DNA of 64,000 nucleotides from Dyadobacter sandarakinus (lineage in GTDB: Bacteria > Bacteroidota > Bacteroidia > Cytophagales > Spirosomataceae): positions 4,094,001 to 4,158,000 of the forward strand of contig NZ_CP056775.1 in the NCBI RefSeq assembly GCF_016894445.1, read 5' to 3'. Positions 8,601 through 18,449 of this stretch are shown piece after piece (positions within the stretch are counted from its first letter, which is position 1; each line of letters begins with the position of its first letter). Made by a program: the position numbers and the translations under genes. The notes beneath the pieces are model-generated. The model was not told the DNA's origin and searched no databases. It saw only the letters and a program-made list of their open reading frames with translations.

Positions 8601-9320
8601 CTACTCCTGAACTTCCTTCTGAATCCGCTGAGTGGTTTCGAGGGCTACGTCAAGCTTTGCAGTCAGTGCGTCTTTTGTACGATCCTGAATGTTGCCGCTC
8701 ATTGCTCTTGCGTCCATGAGTGCAGGATAAAGATTGTCGGAAATCAATCCCTGGATACACTCCCGCATGTCCTCCGTTTCCTGGTGGCGCAGCTCGAGTA
8801 CCTTCTGCAAAACCTTCATCGAGCGTTGTACTTTCCTGTTCTCAATCAGGTTGACCACGTTTTTGGCCAGAATTTGCAATGCGCTAAGCTGCGTTTCTGA
8901 CAGTGACTTTGGTGTGTGATCAATTACGCAAAGCGAGCCGAGCGCAAAACCATTGCTATCGATCAAAGGTGCGCCGGCATAAAAAATAACATGCGGATCA
9001 CCCGTAACCAGCGGGTTATCCGCAAACCGGGCATCCTCCCGCGAATCGGGGACAACAAAAACCTGTGAGGGATTCAGTATCGTATGCGTACAAAAAGCAA
9101 AATCGCGCGGCGTTTCCCGGACAGAAAGTCCGTGATTGGATTTAAACCATTGTCTGGAATCGTCGATAAGACTGATCAGTGAAACCGGCGTCTGGCAGAT
9201 CAGCGATGCGAGCGCTGTAATATCATCATATTCCTGTTCCGAGATCGAATCGAGTATTTCATATTCTTTAAGCGCCGCGATCCGATCCTGCTCTGCCGGC
9301 GTGTGTACGTTTTCTGACAT
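8601..9320 (-). CDS. GAF-domain protein
   Basis: 239 residues, cytoplasmic. A short N-terminal helix ([20 protein letters not shown]) leads into a GAF domain at about residues 25-165, with the typical core [58 protein letters not shown]. The C-terminal 70 residues are helical. This GAF subtype is usually fused to GGDEF or kinase domains. Here it stands alone, so it is probably a small-molecule or redox sensing partner. Ligand and output are unknown. Confidence 0.85.
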   Translation of the reverse strand: MSENVHTPAEQDRIAALKEYEILDSISEQEYDDITALASLICQTPVSLISLIDDSRQWFKSNHGLSVRETPRDFAFCTHTILNPSQVFVVPDSREDARFADNPLVTGDPHVIFYAGAPLIDSNGFALGSLCVIDHTPKSLSETQLSALQILAKNVVNLIENRKVQRSMKVLQKVLELRHQETEDMRECIQGLISDNLYPALMDARAMSGNIQDRTKDALTAKLDVALETTQRIQKEVQE

Positions 9321-9676
9321 GGAGTGTTTTCTAACAGTTCAAAGTTACGCAGAATAATACACGTGAGCAGGATCGTGACAAAGCATTGCTCTCAATCGCT
9401 GGATTGTATATGCCAATCCGCCAATACCGTGCTGCCGGAATAACAAGTCTCTGAGCAAGAAGCTTGTCATTTCCCGGTTTTGAAATCTACCATTTTCAAC
9501 TTCCAGCAACTTGCAACCTTCCCGCCCTGTACTGTTCATTACCGGACACAGCACTGTCCCGGCGTGAACAACATTTTTTCCCGGAGTAAATCCCGAATGC
9601 ATTATCAGCCCAATTTCGGCCTTTTTAAATATGGCATGCATTTATACGATAAAATATAAACTAATCATTTTCTGAG
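9321..9676. other. Intergenic region between GAF gene and PadR operon
   Basis: 356 bp. A 98-codon open frame on the minus strand (9345-9641) lacks domain-like composition and a convincing start, and I do not call it. Just before padR lies an inverted repeat TTTATA (9641-9646) - 8 bp - TATAAA (9655-9660), a plausible autoregulatory operator. Confidence 0.4.
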
Positions 9677-10015
9677 ATGCGGAGGACGTATTTGGGTGAA
9701 TTTGAAGAGCTCGTGCTTTTGATGATCGCGATCCTGGAAGGTGACGCTTACGGCGTGACGGTTTGCCAGGAAATTGAGCAGCAAACAGGCCGGATCGTCA
9801 CTTTTGGCGCAGTACACAATACATTGATCCGCCTGGAAGAAAAGGGCTTTGTGACCTCCGGGCTGGGCGGCGCAACAAATGAGCGCGGGGGCAGGCGAAA
9901 ACGCCTTTTCCAATTAACTACCCTCGGAAAAACCGCATTGACCGACATACAGGAGCTGCGCAACAAGCTCTGGAAGCTCATACCGGATGCCTCCCTCAAA
10001 CTGAGCGGAATATGA
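9677..10015 (+). CDS. PadR-family transcriptional regulator
   Basis: 112 residues. The winged-helix PadR signature covers nearly the whole protein: EFEELVLLMIAILEGDAYGV at the start, then TFGAVHNTLIRLEEKGFVTS, GGRRKRLFQLTTLGKTAL. Members are usually repressors of a neighbouring membrane-protein gene and respond to membrane or phenolic stress. The stop overlaps the permease start (ATGA), so the two are co-translated, a common Bacteroidota arrangement. An inverted repeat 16 bp upstream of the start suggests autoregulation. Confidence 0.92.
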   Translation: MRRTYLGEFEELVLLMIAILEGDAYGVTVCQEIEQQTGRIVTFGAVHNTLIRLEEKGFVTSGLGGATNERGGRRKRLFQLTTLGKTALTDIQELRNKLWKLIPDASLKLSGI

Positions 10016-12618
10016 ACACGCCCCACCCCCCCCGCTGGGCAAAAGCATTGCTTCGCTGGCTGCATCCGGACAATACGATTGAAGAAGTAGAGGGAGACCT
10101 CGATGAGCTGTATGCCTATGCCTACCTGCATGCAGGAAAAACCCAGGCGCTGCTCCGCTATCTGCTCAATGTCGCGTCTGTACTTCCGCCCTTTGTACGC
10201 AGGCGCCGCACCTACTCAAAGTATGAACCATCATTTTCTCTTAGCCCTGATATGTTAAAAAACTACTTCAAAATCGCCTGGCGAAACATTGTCCGCCAAA
10301 AAGCTTATGCTGCCCTGAACATTGCCGGCCTATCCATCGGCATGGCCTGCAGTATTTTGATCCTGCTCTGGGTTCAGAATGAGCTGAGTTACGACCGCTT
10401 CCATTCAAAGGCCGATCAGATTTTCAGGCTTACCTGCAGTGCGGGGGATTTCAGGGCGGCTGTGAGTGCTGCGGGCATGGCGCCCAACCTTCAGGCTGCA
10501 TTGCCCCAGATTAAAAGCGGGGTACGGATCAGCAAAAGGATACCAATGATTTTTGAAGCAGGTGAAAAGAAACTGGAAGAAAAACGGGTCATCTATGCCG
10601 ACTCCAACTTCCTGACCTTTTTCTCCTTTCCGCTCCTGGCCGGCAACAAAGCCACCGCCCTGCACGATCCGGGAACGATTCTGATCACAGAAGAAATGGC
10701 TGTAAAATATTTCGGCACCAGCAATGCAGTTGGTAAAACCATCCGCATTGACAACAAAGAAAACTTTACAGTAGATGGCGTCCTGGCCAATACACCCCCT
10801 AATTCGCACCTGCAATTCGACTGCCTGATTCCTATGAAAACCCTGGCAAGGACGAGCACGGACCTGCAAAACAATACCTGGAACAACTTCATATTTTTCA
10901 CCTATCTCGAACTGGACGCCCAAACCGCAGCATCAGCACCGGCCCGGCAAAACCTGATCAGGCAGATTTTCTCGATCTTCAAAGCGCATGGCCAGGTCAT
11001 TAAACTTAATTTCGAGTTGCAGGCACTGACGGACATTCACCTGCATTCCAACTACCAGCTGGATGTAGCCGGACATGGTAACATCCAGTACGTCAACATT
11101 TTTTTCGTCATTGCAATTTTTATTCTGGTGGTTGCCTGCATCAATTTTATGAACCTGGCTACAGCGCGCTCTGAGCGGCGCGCCAAGGAAGTGGGATTAC
11201 GGAAAGTGGTGGGTGCAAATCGCTATCAGCTGATCTTTCAGTTCCTGGGGGAATCGCTCATCTTCTCATTTTTGTCCCTGGTCATCGCGATTGGGATCGT
11301 GTTTGCGATGCTTCCCATCTTTAAAATGTTGACCGAGAAAAGTCTTTCCATCCATTTGCTCGACGGAAAATTGCTCCTGAGCCTGATCGGCATTGCGGTG
11401 TTGACGGGGTTGCTCTCGGGCAGCTATCCTGCATTATTTCTCTCGGGTTTTGCTCCGGTAAAAGTCCTGAAAGGAAAGCTAAGGGTCGCCGGCGGAAATC
11501 TGATTTTCAGGAATGCGCTGGTCGTTACGCAATTTGTAGTGGCCATCGTGCTGCTGGTCGGTACGGCGGTGGTTTACAAGCAACTCGATTTTATCAAAAA
11601 GCGGAACCTGGGTTTTGACAAATCCAATATGCTGTACCTGCCGATGAACGGCGACCTTTGGGGAAAACAGCAGGCTTTAAAACTATCACTGGAGCAAAAT
11701 CCGCTCACAGCAAATTTCACCATCATCTCCTACCTGCCCACTGCCGTTGAATCCGGAAGTGTAGACGTTGTCTGGGATGGACAAACCATTGCCAATCAGG
11801 TTGTCTTTCCGTCTCTGGATGTGGATGAAAATTTCATTGGGGTTTTTAAAACAAAAGTGCTGGCCGGACGTGGCTTCGACAAATCATTTGCGGGCGACAG
11901 TTCCAGCTACATGATCAATGAAAAAGCCATGCAGATCATGGGCATGAACATCGGAAACGCGGTAGGAAAAAGTCTTTCTCTGGGCGGTATGAAGGGGACG
12001 ATTATCGGGGTAATCAAAGACTTTCATTTCAAATCGCTGCAATATGCCATGGAGCCGCTCATCCTCCGGAAAAATACGTGGGGCGGTGTCGTTATGGTCC
12101 GCACGACTGCCGGTCGTAACGAACAAACAATTAAGGCACTCGAAAAAATAAACCAGGAACTCAACCCCTCATTTCCATTCAGATTCGGCTTTTTGGACAA
12201 AGACCTTGACAACCTGTACCGCAGCGAGCAGCAGATGGGTAACATTTTCAACCTGTTTGCCGGCCTGGCCATTTTCATCTCCTGCCTGGGCCTGTACGGA
12301 TTGTCTGCCTTCATGGCCGAGCAGCGCACCAAGGAAATCGGCGTACGCAAAGTCCTGGGCGCAACTGTTGCCGGGGTGGTGGGCCTGCTTTCCCAGGATT
12401 TCCTGAAACTGATACTGGTCGCCATCGTAATCGCATCTCCGATCGCCTGGTACGCCATGAACAAATGGCTTCAGGGATTCGCCTACCAGACAACCCTTGA
12501 ATGGTGGGTCATTGCACTGGCGGCGATCGCAGCGACGGGCATTGCATTGTTCACCATCAGTTTTCAGAGCATCAAAGCCGCACTGATGAATCCGGTGACA
12601 AGTCTGCGGAGCGAGTAA
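10012..12618 (+). CDS. ABC transporter permease, FtsX/MacB type with PadR-linked prefix domain
   Basis: 868 residues. The first 80 (HPPRWAKALLRWLHPDNTIEEVEGDLDELY...) form the permease prefix domain found when such genes follow padR. Two MacB-type units follow: TM helix LNIAGLSIGMACSILILLWV, a periplasmic MacB_PCD domain, and the FtsX core with the conserved E-V-G-L-R-K-V-V-G-A motif. The second unit repeats TM plus periplasmic domain and ends with KEIGVRKVLGATVAGVVGLL. It would export or move a lipid or peptide substrate with a separate ATPase, which is not encoded nearby. The substrate is unknown. An intrinsic terminator follows the gene. Confidence 0.9.
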   Translation: MNTPHPPRWAKALLRWLHPDNTIEEVEGDLDELYAYAYLHAGKTQALLRYLLNVASVLPPFVRRRRTYSKYEPSFSLSPDMLKNYFKIAWRNIVRQKAYAALNIAGLSIGMACSILILLWVQNELSYDRFHSKADQIFRLTCSAGDFRAAVSAAGMAPNLQAALPQIKSGVRISKRIPMIFEAGEKKLEEKRVIYADSNFLTFFSFPLLAGNKATALHDPGTILITEEMAVKYFGTSNAVGKTIRIDNKENFTVDGVLANTPPNSHLQFDCLIPMKTLARTSTDLQNNTWNNFIFFTYLELDAQTAASAPARQNLIRQIFSIFKAHGQVIKLNFELQALTDIHLHSNYQLDVAGHGNIQYVNIFFVIAIFILVVACINFMNLATARSERRAKEVGLRKVVGANRYQLIFQFLGESLIFSFLSLVIAIGIVFAMLPIFKMLTEKSLSIHLLDGKLLLSLIGIAVLTGLLSGSYPALFLSGFAPVKVLKGKLRVAGGNLIFRNALVVTQFVVAIVLLVGTAVVYKQLDFIKKRNLGFDKSNMLYLPMNGDLWGKQQALKLSLEQNPLTANFTIISYLPTAVESGSVDVVWDGQTIANQVVFPSLDVDENFIGVFKTKVLAGRGFDKSFAGDSSSYMINEKAMQIMGMNIGNAVGKSLSLGGMKGTIIGVIKDFHFKSLQYAMEPLILRKNTWGGVVMVRTTAGRNEQTIKALEKINQELNPSFPFRFGFLDKDLDNLYRSEQQMGNIFNLFAGLAIFISCLGLYGLSAFMAEQRTKEIGVRKVLGATVAGVVGLLSQDFLKLILVAIVIASPIAWYAMNKWLQGFAYQTTLEWWVIALAAIAATGIALFTISFQSIKAALMNPVTSLRSE

Positions 12619-12639
12619 AGTACCTCCCAAGAGTAATAA

Positions 12640-12674
12640 CAAAGAAGGGTCACTGATGCAGTAACCCTTCTTTG
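12640..12674 (+). terminator. Terminator after PadR-permease operon
   Basis: An 11-bp perfect stem: CAAAGAAGGGT (12640-12650) pairs with ACCCTTCTTTG (12664-12674), followed by a short T-rich tract. The symmetrical A/T flanks would also let it serve transcripts from the opposite strand. Confidence 0.8.
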
Positions 12675-12751
12675 TTTACGTGGTAATACGGCCCGGCTAT
12701 TTTCTACAATGTTCTTAGTGATGATCAGGTAATTATTCAACAATGTACAAC

Positions 12752-14893
12752 CTACCGGGCTACAACGATCTTACGGGAAGTTTCGCTGCCATTTACATCT
12801 GTGATTTTTACAAAATACAAACCTGCCCCAAATGCCTCCGCACTCAGATGCTGTACAGGTTTTTTACCTGATTTGTAAACTACTTTTCCCTGCACATTCA
12901 CAATCTCCACGCTTTTAACTTTCGTCCAGTCCGGGGTCTGCAGGTGGATCATTTCCGTTGCGGGATTGGGATAAACATTTACCTTAAAACCAAGTTTGAA
13001 GCTCACCCGCTCCACTTTTGAATATGCAAAAGTCCCGTCCGTATCGATCATTTTCAAGCGGTAGTAGTTGTCACCATTTGCAGGACTCGGATGGACAAAC
13101 TGATAAGTATGCAATCCTTCATTTTCGCCCAATGCATTCACCGCCCCGATGTGGTTCCACGCTTTTCCATTCATACTGTGGTGAATTTCAAAATGATCAC
13201 TATGGATTTCGGTGGCCGTTTGCCAGGTGAGCAGCGTGGTGCTGGTTTCTTTTTGGGCAGTAAAAGTGGTAAGTGTGACAGGAAGCGGACTATCAGGCGC
13301 AAGTTTCACGAGCCAGGGGTCAGCAAGTCCATTTCGCGGAACAGTCCGGTCACCGGGAATGCTCTGCAGGCCCGAACTGGACTGTCCCAGGAGCAGGTAA
13401 CCGTTGTCAGCTGTTTGTACCACTGCGTTCAGGTAATCCCCTCCGTCGCCGCCGATGGTCTTGTCAAAAATCTTTTCCCATGCAGATGAGAATTTCATCA
13501 GCCAGAAGTCGCCAATGCGATCAGAGTCATCATGATACCTGAGATCTTCGGTTTTATCAAAACCTGCACCGGAACTTGTTGTTCCGCCAATCAGATATTC
13601 GCCGCTACCGGTGCGTTCGATGCAGGTAAGATAGTCATCAGCAGCTCCGCCGATGACCTTGTCCCAGAGCTGGTTTCCGCCATCATCAATCTTGATCAGC
13701 CAGAAATCGTATGCTCCATTACTGTCTTGTGATTTGCCCTGGCCTTCGGGAGAAGATGAGCTGCCGGCAAGGATATAGTTACCGTCTGTATAAGGAAGAA
13801 TACGACTAAGCATATCATCACCGCTTCCCCCAAATATTTTTTGCCACTCCTGGGTTCCGGTTGATGATAACTTCATAACCCAGATGTCACGGCCGCCCCT
13901 GACCGTCTGGTCACCGCCGGTCATCGGAGCCGTGTAGCCGCCGACCAGGTATCCTCCGTCAGCGGTTTGCCGGATAGACCTGCAATAATCAAATGCGTCA
14001 GTACCAAAAGTCCTGTCCCACTCTTTCTCACCCAGCGCCGAAACTTTAACGATCCAGTACTCATCCAGTTCACCCTTCGAATCCTCGGATTTGTCTCCGC
14101 CTTTTGGAGAGCTATAAGTACTGCCTCCGATGATATAACCGCCATCGGCAGTTTGCAAAATGACGCTGGCGGCGTCATAGGATGGACTGCCAAAGGTTTT
14201 ATCCCATTGCTTTGTGCCGTCCGCTGTCATTTTAACAATCCAGAAATCGCTGCCGCCCCTGTCGTTTTCACTTTTGTCACCACCTGCTGTACCCCCTGCA
14301 GTGCCAGCTACCATCAGGCCCCCGTCAGCCGTTTCAATGACCGAACTTGCCCATGAGTCGTTGTCTGCAATGAAAAGTTTTTCCCAGACGGTTTGTCCCT
14401 CCGGATTAATTTTCATCACCCGCATGTCGGGATGATCTCTCCCTGCGCGGGCGCTCGACTGACCGGCCATTACGTAGTTACCGTCCGACGTTTTGACCAT
14501 ACTGCTGAAATCCGAAACTCCGTCCTGCTGCGTAGTATTACCATAGGCTTTGTCCCATTGCACCACGGGCAATTTCGGGAAGCTGATCTCCGAAGAGTCG
14601 AACATCACCGTTCTGATCTCGGAATAGGTAACATTATCGTAAACGTCAATCATTTTGAGGCGGTAGCGGTTTTCGCCTGCTGCGGGCAGATTGTGCGTAA
14701 ATGCATAGTCATGTATACCGGTGCCCTGCGATTTCAATGTCATGATGTGATTCCACGACCACTCATTTTTACCATGCTGTACCTCAAACCGCTTGTTGTA
14801 AGAACCGGCAGTAGTCTGCCAGGTGAGCCGGGCTGTGATGGCTGTCCCTGAGCCGTACAGACAAAATGTTTGAGCCGTGGAAGCAACTGGACG
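12752..14893 (-). pseudogene. 5'-truncated T9SS cargo gene (seven-bladed propeller protein)
   Basis: The first usable ATG is at 14743 (663 residues), but family-like sequence continues upstream in the same frame for about 50 codons without ATG, GTG or TTG: ARLTWQTTAGSYNKRFEVQH is a typical Fn3-like domain of T9SS proteins. There is no signal peptide, and homology fades about 30 bp before the divergent aldo/keto reductase start. What remains is the end of an Fn3-like domain, seven propeller blades with DGGYxxxG signatures, a second Fn3-like domain (LPVTLTTFTAQKE...LLTWQTATEI) and an intact type A sorting domain (VNVYPNPATEMIHL...LYFVKITDVNG). Loss of the 5' end should prevent secretion. It is related in its propeller to the large proteins at 43-46 and 53-63 kb. 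Confidence 0.65.
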
Positions 14894-14920
14894 CAGGCTG
14901 GCGGATGTGATATTTGTATC

Positions 14921-15892
14921 ATGAAAAACATCAGAAGAATCCAGCTGGGCCAGAATGGCCCGTCCGTGTCCAAACTTGGTTTGGGCTGTATGCGCATGTC
15001 ATCCATCTGGGGCGGCTCCACGCCACACGAAACAGAAAGTATTGCCACGATCCATGAGGCACTCGATAATGGTATCAACTTTCTAAATACCGGCGACTTT
15101 TATGGTGCCGGCCATAATGAAATGCTGGTGGGCAAAGCCGTCAAAGACAGACGTGAAGAGGCATTCATCAGTGTAAAGTTCGGCGCCATTTTTCACAATG
15201 GTCAGTGGCTCGGGCTGGACCTGCGCCCTATCGCGATCAAAAACTTTATCAACTATTCGCTGACCCGCCTGGGCATTGAAACAATTGACCTGTACCAGCC
15301 CAGCCGGATGGATAACAGCGTGCCGGTGGAAGACATCATCGGAACCGTTGCCGACCTTGTGAAGGAAGGAAAGGTACGTTACATTGGCGTATCAGAAATT
15401 ACAGCAGACCAACTGCGCAAAGCCTACAGCATTCACCCTATCAGTGCCCTGGAAATCGGGTATTCCCTGGCCGACCGGCAAATTGAAAGCGAACTGCTGC
15501 CCACAGCAAAAGAATTGGGAATCGGGATCGTGGCTTTTGCCAATACGGCCGAAGGATTGCTCACAGGCGAACTGAAAGCCCCGCTGGCGGAAAATGACTA
15601 CCGCAATCATTTCTCGCGTTTTCAGGGTGAAAATCTGATCAATAATCTGGAAAAAGCAGCAGTCCTGAAGCAACTGGCCGACCGTAAAGGATGCACGCCT
15701 ACACAGGCCGCCATCGCCTGGGTAAATGCGCAGGGAGACCATATCATGCCTTTGGTGAGCATGAGCCGCAGGTCACGTTTGCCGGAAAACATGGCAGCCA
15801 TGGATATTGTATTTTCGCCGGACGAAATGAATACGTTAAATACTACTTTTGCAGCAGGTGCTATACTTGGCGGCACTTACTTACAGCGCTAA
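14921..15892 (+). CDS. Aldo/keto reductase
   Basis: 323 residues from the ATG at 14921 (MKNIRRIQLGQNGPSVSKLGLG). The ATG 51 bp upstream would add a non-homologous leader. It is an NADPH-dependent (beta/alpha)8-barrel oxidoreductase. GLGCMRMSSIWGG, then NFLNTGDFYGAGHNEMLVGKAV carry the conserved catalytic Asp and Tyr. The lysine motif appears as ISVKFG, and the His position as DLYQPSRMD, where a canonical member has DLYQxHRxD. The usual catalytic His is therefore replaced by Pro-Ser, which may alter activity. The cofactor region IVAFANTAEGLLTG follows. The stop abuts the AraC start (TAAATG), giving a two-gene operon. Confidence 0.88.
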   Translation: MKNIRRIQLGQNGPSVSKLGLGCMRMSSIWGGSTPHETESIATIHEALDNGINFLNTGDFYGAGHNEMLVGKAVKDRREEAFISVKFGAIFHNGQWLGLDLRPIAIKNFINYSLTRLGIETIDLYQPSRMDNSVPVEDIIGTVADLVKEGKVRYIGVSEITADQLRKAYSIHPISALEIGYSLADRQIESELLPTAKELGIGIVAFANTAEGLLTGELKAPLAENDYRNHFSRFQGENLINNLEKAAVLKQLADRKGCTPTQAAIAWVNAQGDHIMPLVSMSRRSRLPENMAAMDIVFSPDEMNTLNTTFAAGAILGGTYLQR

Positions 15893-16720
15893 ATGACCAG
15901 TCCAGCCGAAATCCTCCCGGGTGTAATCTTCTACTCGTACCTCTCCGCCGAGCGTAGGGAAAAGGTTTGTTTCTGGAACCATCATACCCTGGTATTGCAG
16001 GTTTCGGGACAGTTTACCCTCGAAACCTCGTCGCAGAAAATCTCGATGGCCGGGGGACAAATGCTGCTGATAGGCAAAAACCAGCTGGGTACACTCACCA
16101 AAACCCCGGTACCCGGTGGTCACTATGAAACAATCGTCATATCCCTGCAGGAAGACCTGCTGCGCAGGATTGTACTGGAAGAGAAGCTGGAAGCAGAGCG
16201 CGAATACATCGGTCCGCCCAATATGCTCATTCCATCCAATGAATTCCTGCAGGGGTACTTTCAGTCGATCGTGCCTTACGCACGAAGCTCGGGCGCGGCC
16301 ATGACAGACGAAATGGGCATCCTGAAAGTAAAGGAAGGCGTCAAGTTGCTGCTGCTTGCCCTGCCAGGGCTTCAGAATTTCCTGTTCGGCTTTTCGGAAC
16401 CCAGCAAAATAGACCTGGAAAAGTTCATGCTGAGCAACTACCACTTCAATGTTCCCGTTGAAAAGTTTGCACAGCTTACCGGCCGCAGCCTGGCGGCTTT
16501 TAAACGTGATTTTCTGAAAACCTTCGGTACGCCGCCCCGTCACTGGCTGCTGGACAAACGCCTGACCGAAGCAAGGCACCTGATCGAAACCAAACATCAG
16601 AAACCCTCGGCCATTTACCTCGACCTGGGGTTTGAAAGCCTCTCCCATTTTTCACATTCCTTCAAGAAAAAGTTTGGAAAGGCACCTACCGCGCTGCATC
16701 ATGGTGTTTTGCAAAACTGA
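15893..16720 (+). CDS. AraC-family transcriptional regulator
   Basis: 275 residues. The N-terminal cupin-like sensing domain (FWNHHTLVLQVSGQFTLE) is followed by an AraC DNA-binding domain in the last 100 residues, with two HTH motifs (VEKFAQLTGRSLAAFKRDFLKTFG and AIYLDLGFESLSHFSHSFKKKFG). The ATG starts directly after the aldo/keto reductase stop, so it probably reports on or controls that enzyme's substrate pathway (inference). Confidence 0.92.
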   Translation: MTSPAEILPGVIFYSYLSAERREKVCFWNHHTLVLQVSGQFTLETSSQKISMAGGQMLLIGKNQLGTLTKTPVPGGHYETIVISLQEDLLRRIVLEEKLEAEREYIGPPNMLIPSNEFLQGYFQSIVPYARSSGAAMTDEMGILKVKEGVKLLLLALPGLQNFLFGFSEPSKIDLEKFMLSNYHFNVPVEKFAQLTGRSLAAFKRDFLKTFGTPPRHWLLDKRLTEARHLIETKHQKPSAIYLDLGFESLSHFSHSFKKKFGKAPTALHHGVLQN

Positions 16721-16871
16721 TGTACGGACGCACCAAACAGCGTGAATGCTGCAGACTGGTGAAAGCCGGCTTAATCCGCTGAAATGCTTCATATTCAGGA
16801 CTCAACATTTTATAATAAAGCTGCGTAATGGAGAGCAATGGTTTACCGGATATCTCATTTAATCCATCAGG

Positions 16872-17696
16872 ATGCAGCGACTCTCCTACTTTCTTGTACT
16901 CAGCCTTCTTCTTGCGGCCTGCGAACCGCACCGGAAATCCGTACCATACGGTTCAAACCAGGGGAAATACCTGACGATACGCAACACCAGAATTTACTAC
17001 GAAATATATGGAAAGGGCACTCCGCTCCTGCTCCTGCATCCGGGCCTGGGATCAATCGAGCATTTAGCCGGCATGATACCGAACCTTTCGGAGCACTTCC
17101 GGGTGATTGTCCCGGATGCGCCCGGACATGGCAGATCCGGGCAGGCAGACAGTTTGAGCGGTGAACTGCTGGCCGATTATTGTTCAGACATCATTGACCA
17201 GCTACAACTGGATAGTGCTTACGTGATGGGCTGGAGTATGGGAGGAAACACCGCATTGCTGCTGGCAGCAAAAAGACCCGACAAGATCAGGAAAGTGGTA
17301 AGCGGCGCCTCCAATTCCAAATCCAGCGGCCTGACGGACGAAGGCCGCGCCCTGCTCGAACAATATACCGTGGAAGCTGTGAAGGAAGATCAGGACTGGC
17401 TGCAGAATTACCAGCGCCTCAATCCCCAGTCCGATCAATGGGTTAAATTCTGGGAGGACAATCAGAAGATGTGGAAACGCGAGATCAAGATTTCAGACGA
17501 TCAGCTTGCGGGCATTGACGTACCTGTCCTGCTGATCCGGGGCGACAGGGACATGATCAAACTGGATCACAGCCTTAATATTTATCGATTGCTCCGGAAG
17601 GGCCAGCTATGCATTTACCCGAACGTTGGTCACGAAATGCCGGATGAAAAAGGCGAGATGCTGTGCCGGACCGTTGTTGATTTCCTGAAAGAGTAA
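16872..17696 (+). CDS. Alpha/beta-fold hydrolase lipoprotein
   Basis: 274 residues. The N-terminus is a lipoprotein signal (LVLSLLLAAC), with Cys17 lipidated. The alpha/beta hydrolase core shows the oxyanion segment LLLLHPGLGSIEH, the nucleophile elbow GWSMGG (serine), the acid in LLIRGDRDMI and the late histidine in PNVGHEMP, so the triad is complete. The substrate is unknown; it is probably an esterase or peptidase in the periplasm or on the outer membrane. It follows AraC after 151 bp and may have its own promoter. Confidence 0.87.
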   Translation: MQRLSYFLVLSLLLAACEPHRKSVPYGSNQGKYLTIRNTRIYYEIYGKGTPLLLLHPGLGSIEHLAGMIPNLSEHFRVIVPDAPGHGRSGQADSLSGELLADYCSDIIDQLQLDSAYVMGWSMGGNTALLLAAKRPDKIRKVVSGASNSKSSGLTDEGRALLEQYTVEAVKEDQDWLQNYQRLNPQSDQWVKFWEDNQKMWKREIKISDDQLAGIDVPVLLIRGDRDMIKLDHSLNIYRLLRKGQLCIYPNVGHEMPDEKGEMLCRTVVDFLKE

Positions 17697-17732
17697 CCCC
17701 GTATTACATACCGGGTATCATGCAGAAAGGTA

Positions 17733-18314
17733 CTATTTACGCGTAGCAAGGTTCTTTTTGATACGGCTAAGGGTTTCCGGTGCAATGCCCAGGTAGGATG
17801 CAATCAGATTTTGCGGAACACGCTGTATCATCTTGGGATTGGAGGACATTAAGGCTACATACTTTTCTTCTGCAGAATGACTGATAGAGCTCATCAGGCG
17901 CTTCTCTTTGGTTACAATGCTGTTTTGATAAAGAATGCGAAAATATCGGTCCATCACCGGCACCGCCAGTGTAAGTGCTTCATAATCCTCCCGTGAAATC
18001 ATGAGCAGCTCCGAATCCTCGATCGCATCAATATTGAATACGGACTGTGCACCCGTCAGAAAACTGTTGAAGTCAGACAGCCACCAGCCTTCCCAGCCAA
18101 AAACGCTCATGTGCTCGTCGCCCCGGCTGTCCACATGATAGGTCCTGAGCAATCCTTTGGCGATAAATGCCAAATGCCGGCAAACATCTCCTTCCTGCAG
18201 TAAGTACTGCCGCTTTCTTAATCTTCTGGGTACAAAAAAAGTTTGGATCGCTTCTTTATCATGCGCCGATAGCGGCACTTTATCCTCAATATGACTGAAA
18301 AGGACATGGATCAT
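17733..18314 (-). CDS. Crp/Fnr-family transcriptional regulator
   Basis: 193 residues from the ATG at 18314 (MIHVLFSHIEDKVPLS); upstream ATGs give a cysteine-rich, non-family leader. A cyclic-nucleotide-binding-like beta-roll (RKRQYLLQEGDVCRHLAFIAKGLLRTYHV) leads to a long dimer helix and an HTH whose recognition helix reads IAPETLSRIKK. The E-x-x-S-R pattern is the one that reads TTGAT half sites in FNR. It lacks the N-terminal cysteine cluster of FNR, so it is not an iron-sulfur oxygen sensor. It is divergent from the reductase gene at 18541, and two perfect TTGAT-N4-ATCAA boxes lie between them. Confidence 0.9.
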   Translation of the reverse strand: MIHVLFSHIEDKVPLSAHDKEAIQTFFVPRRLRKRQYLLQEGDVCRHLAFIAKGLLRTYHVDSRGDEHMSVFGWEGWWLSDFNSFLTGAQSVFNIDAIEDSELLMISREDYEALTLAVPVMDRYFRILYQNSIVTKEKRLMSSISHSAEEKYVALMSSNPKMIQRVPQNLIASYLGIAPETLSRIKKNLATRK

Positions 18315-18390
18315 AAGACCGGTTGCATTTTTTGTACAACAAAGATAGGTTCTGATCCTGAGTGATGTATTACAAGATCCGTTGCACGAG

Positions 18391-18427
18391 TTGATCTGCA
18401 TCAACCGCATTACTTGATGCAGATCAA
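18391..18427. promoter_or_regulatory. Twin FNR/CRP-type operators
   Basis: Box 1, TTGATctgcATCAA (18391-18404), and box 2, TTGATgcagATCAA (18414-18427), each match the FNR consensus TTGAT-N4-ATCAA perfectly. Each box is also the reverse complement of the other across a 9-bp spacer, so the whole element is a 14+9+14 palindrome. Centre-to-centre distance is 23 bp, about two helical turns. The adjacent Crp/Fnr protein is the obvious binder. Confidence 0.82.
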
Positions 18428-18449
18428 TCCGCCGCAGGTGCGGGCAGGG

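Noticed and set aside
9345..9641. 98-codon open frame on the minus strand
   Set aside because: No recognisable family, cysteine/methionine-rich composition and no clear start context; more likely chance.
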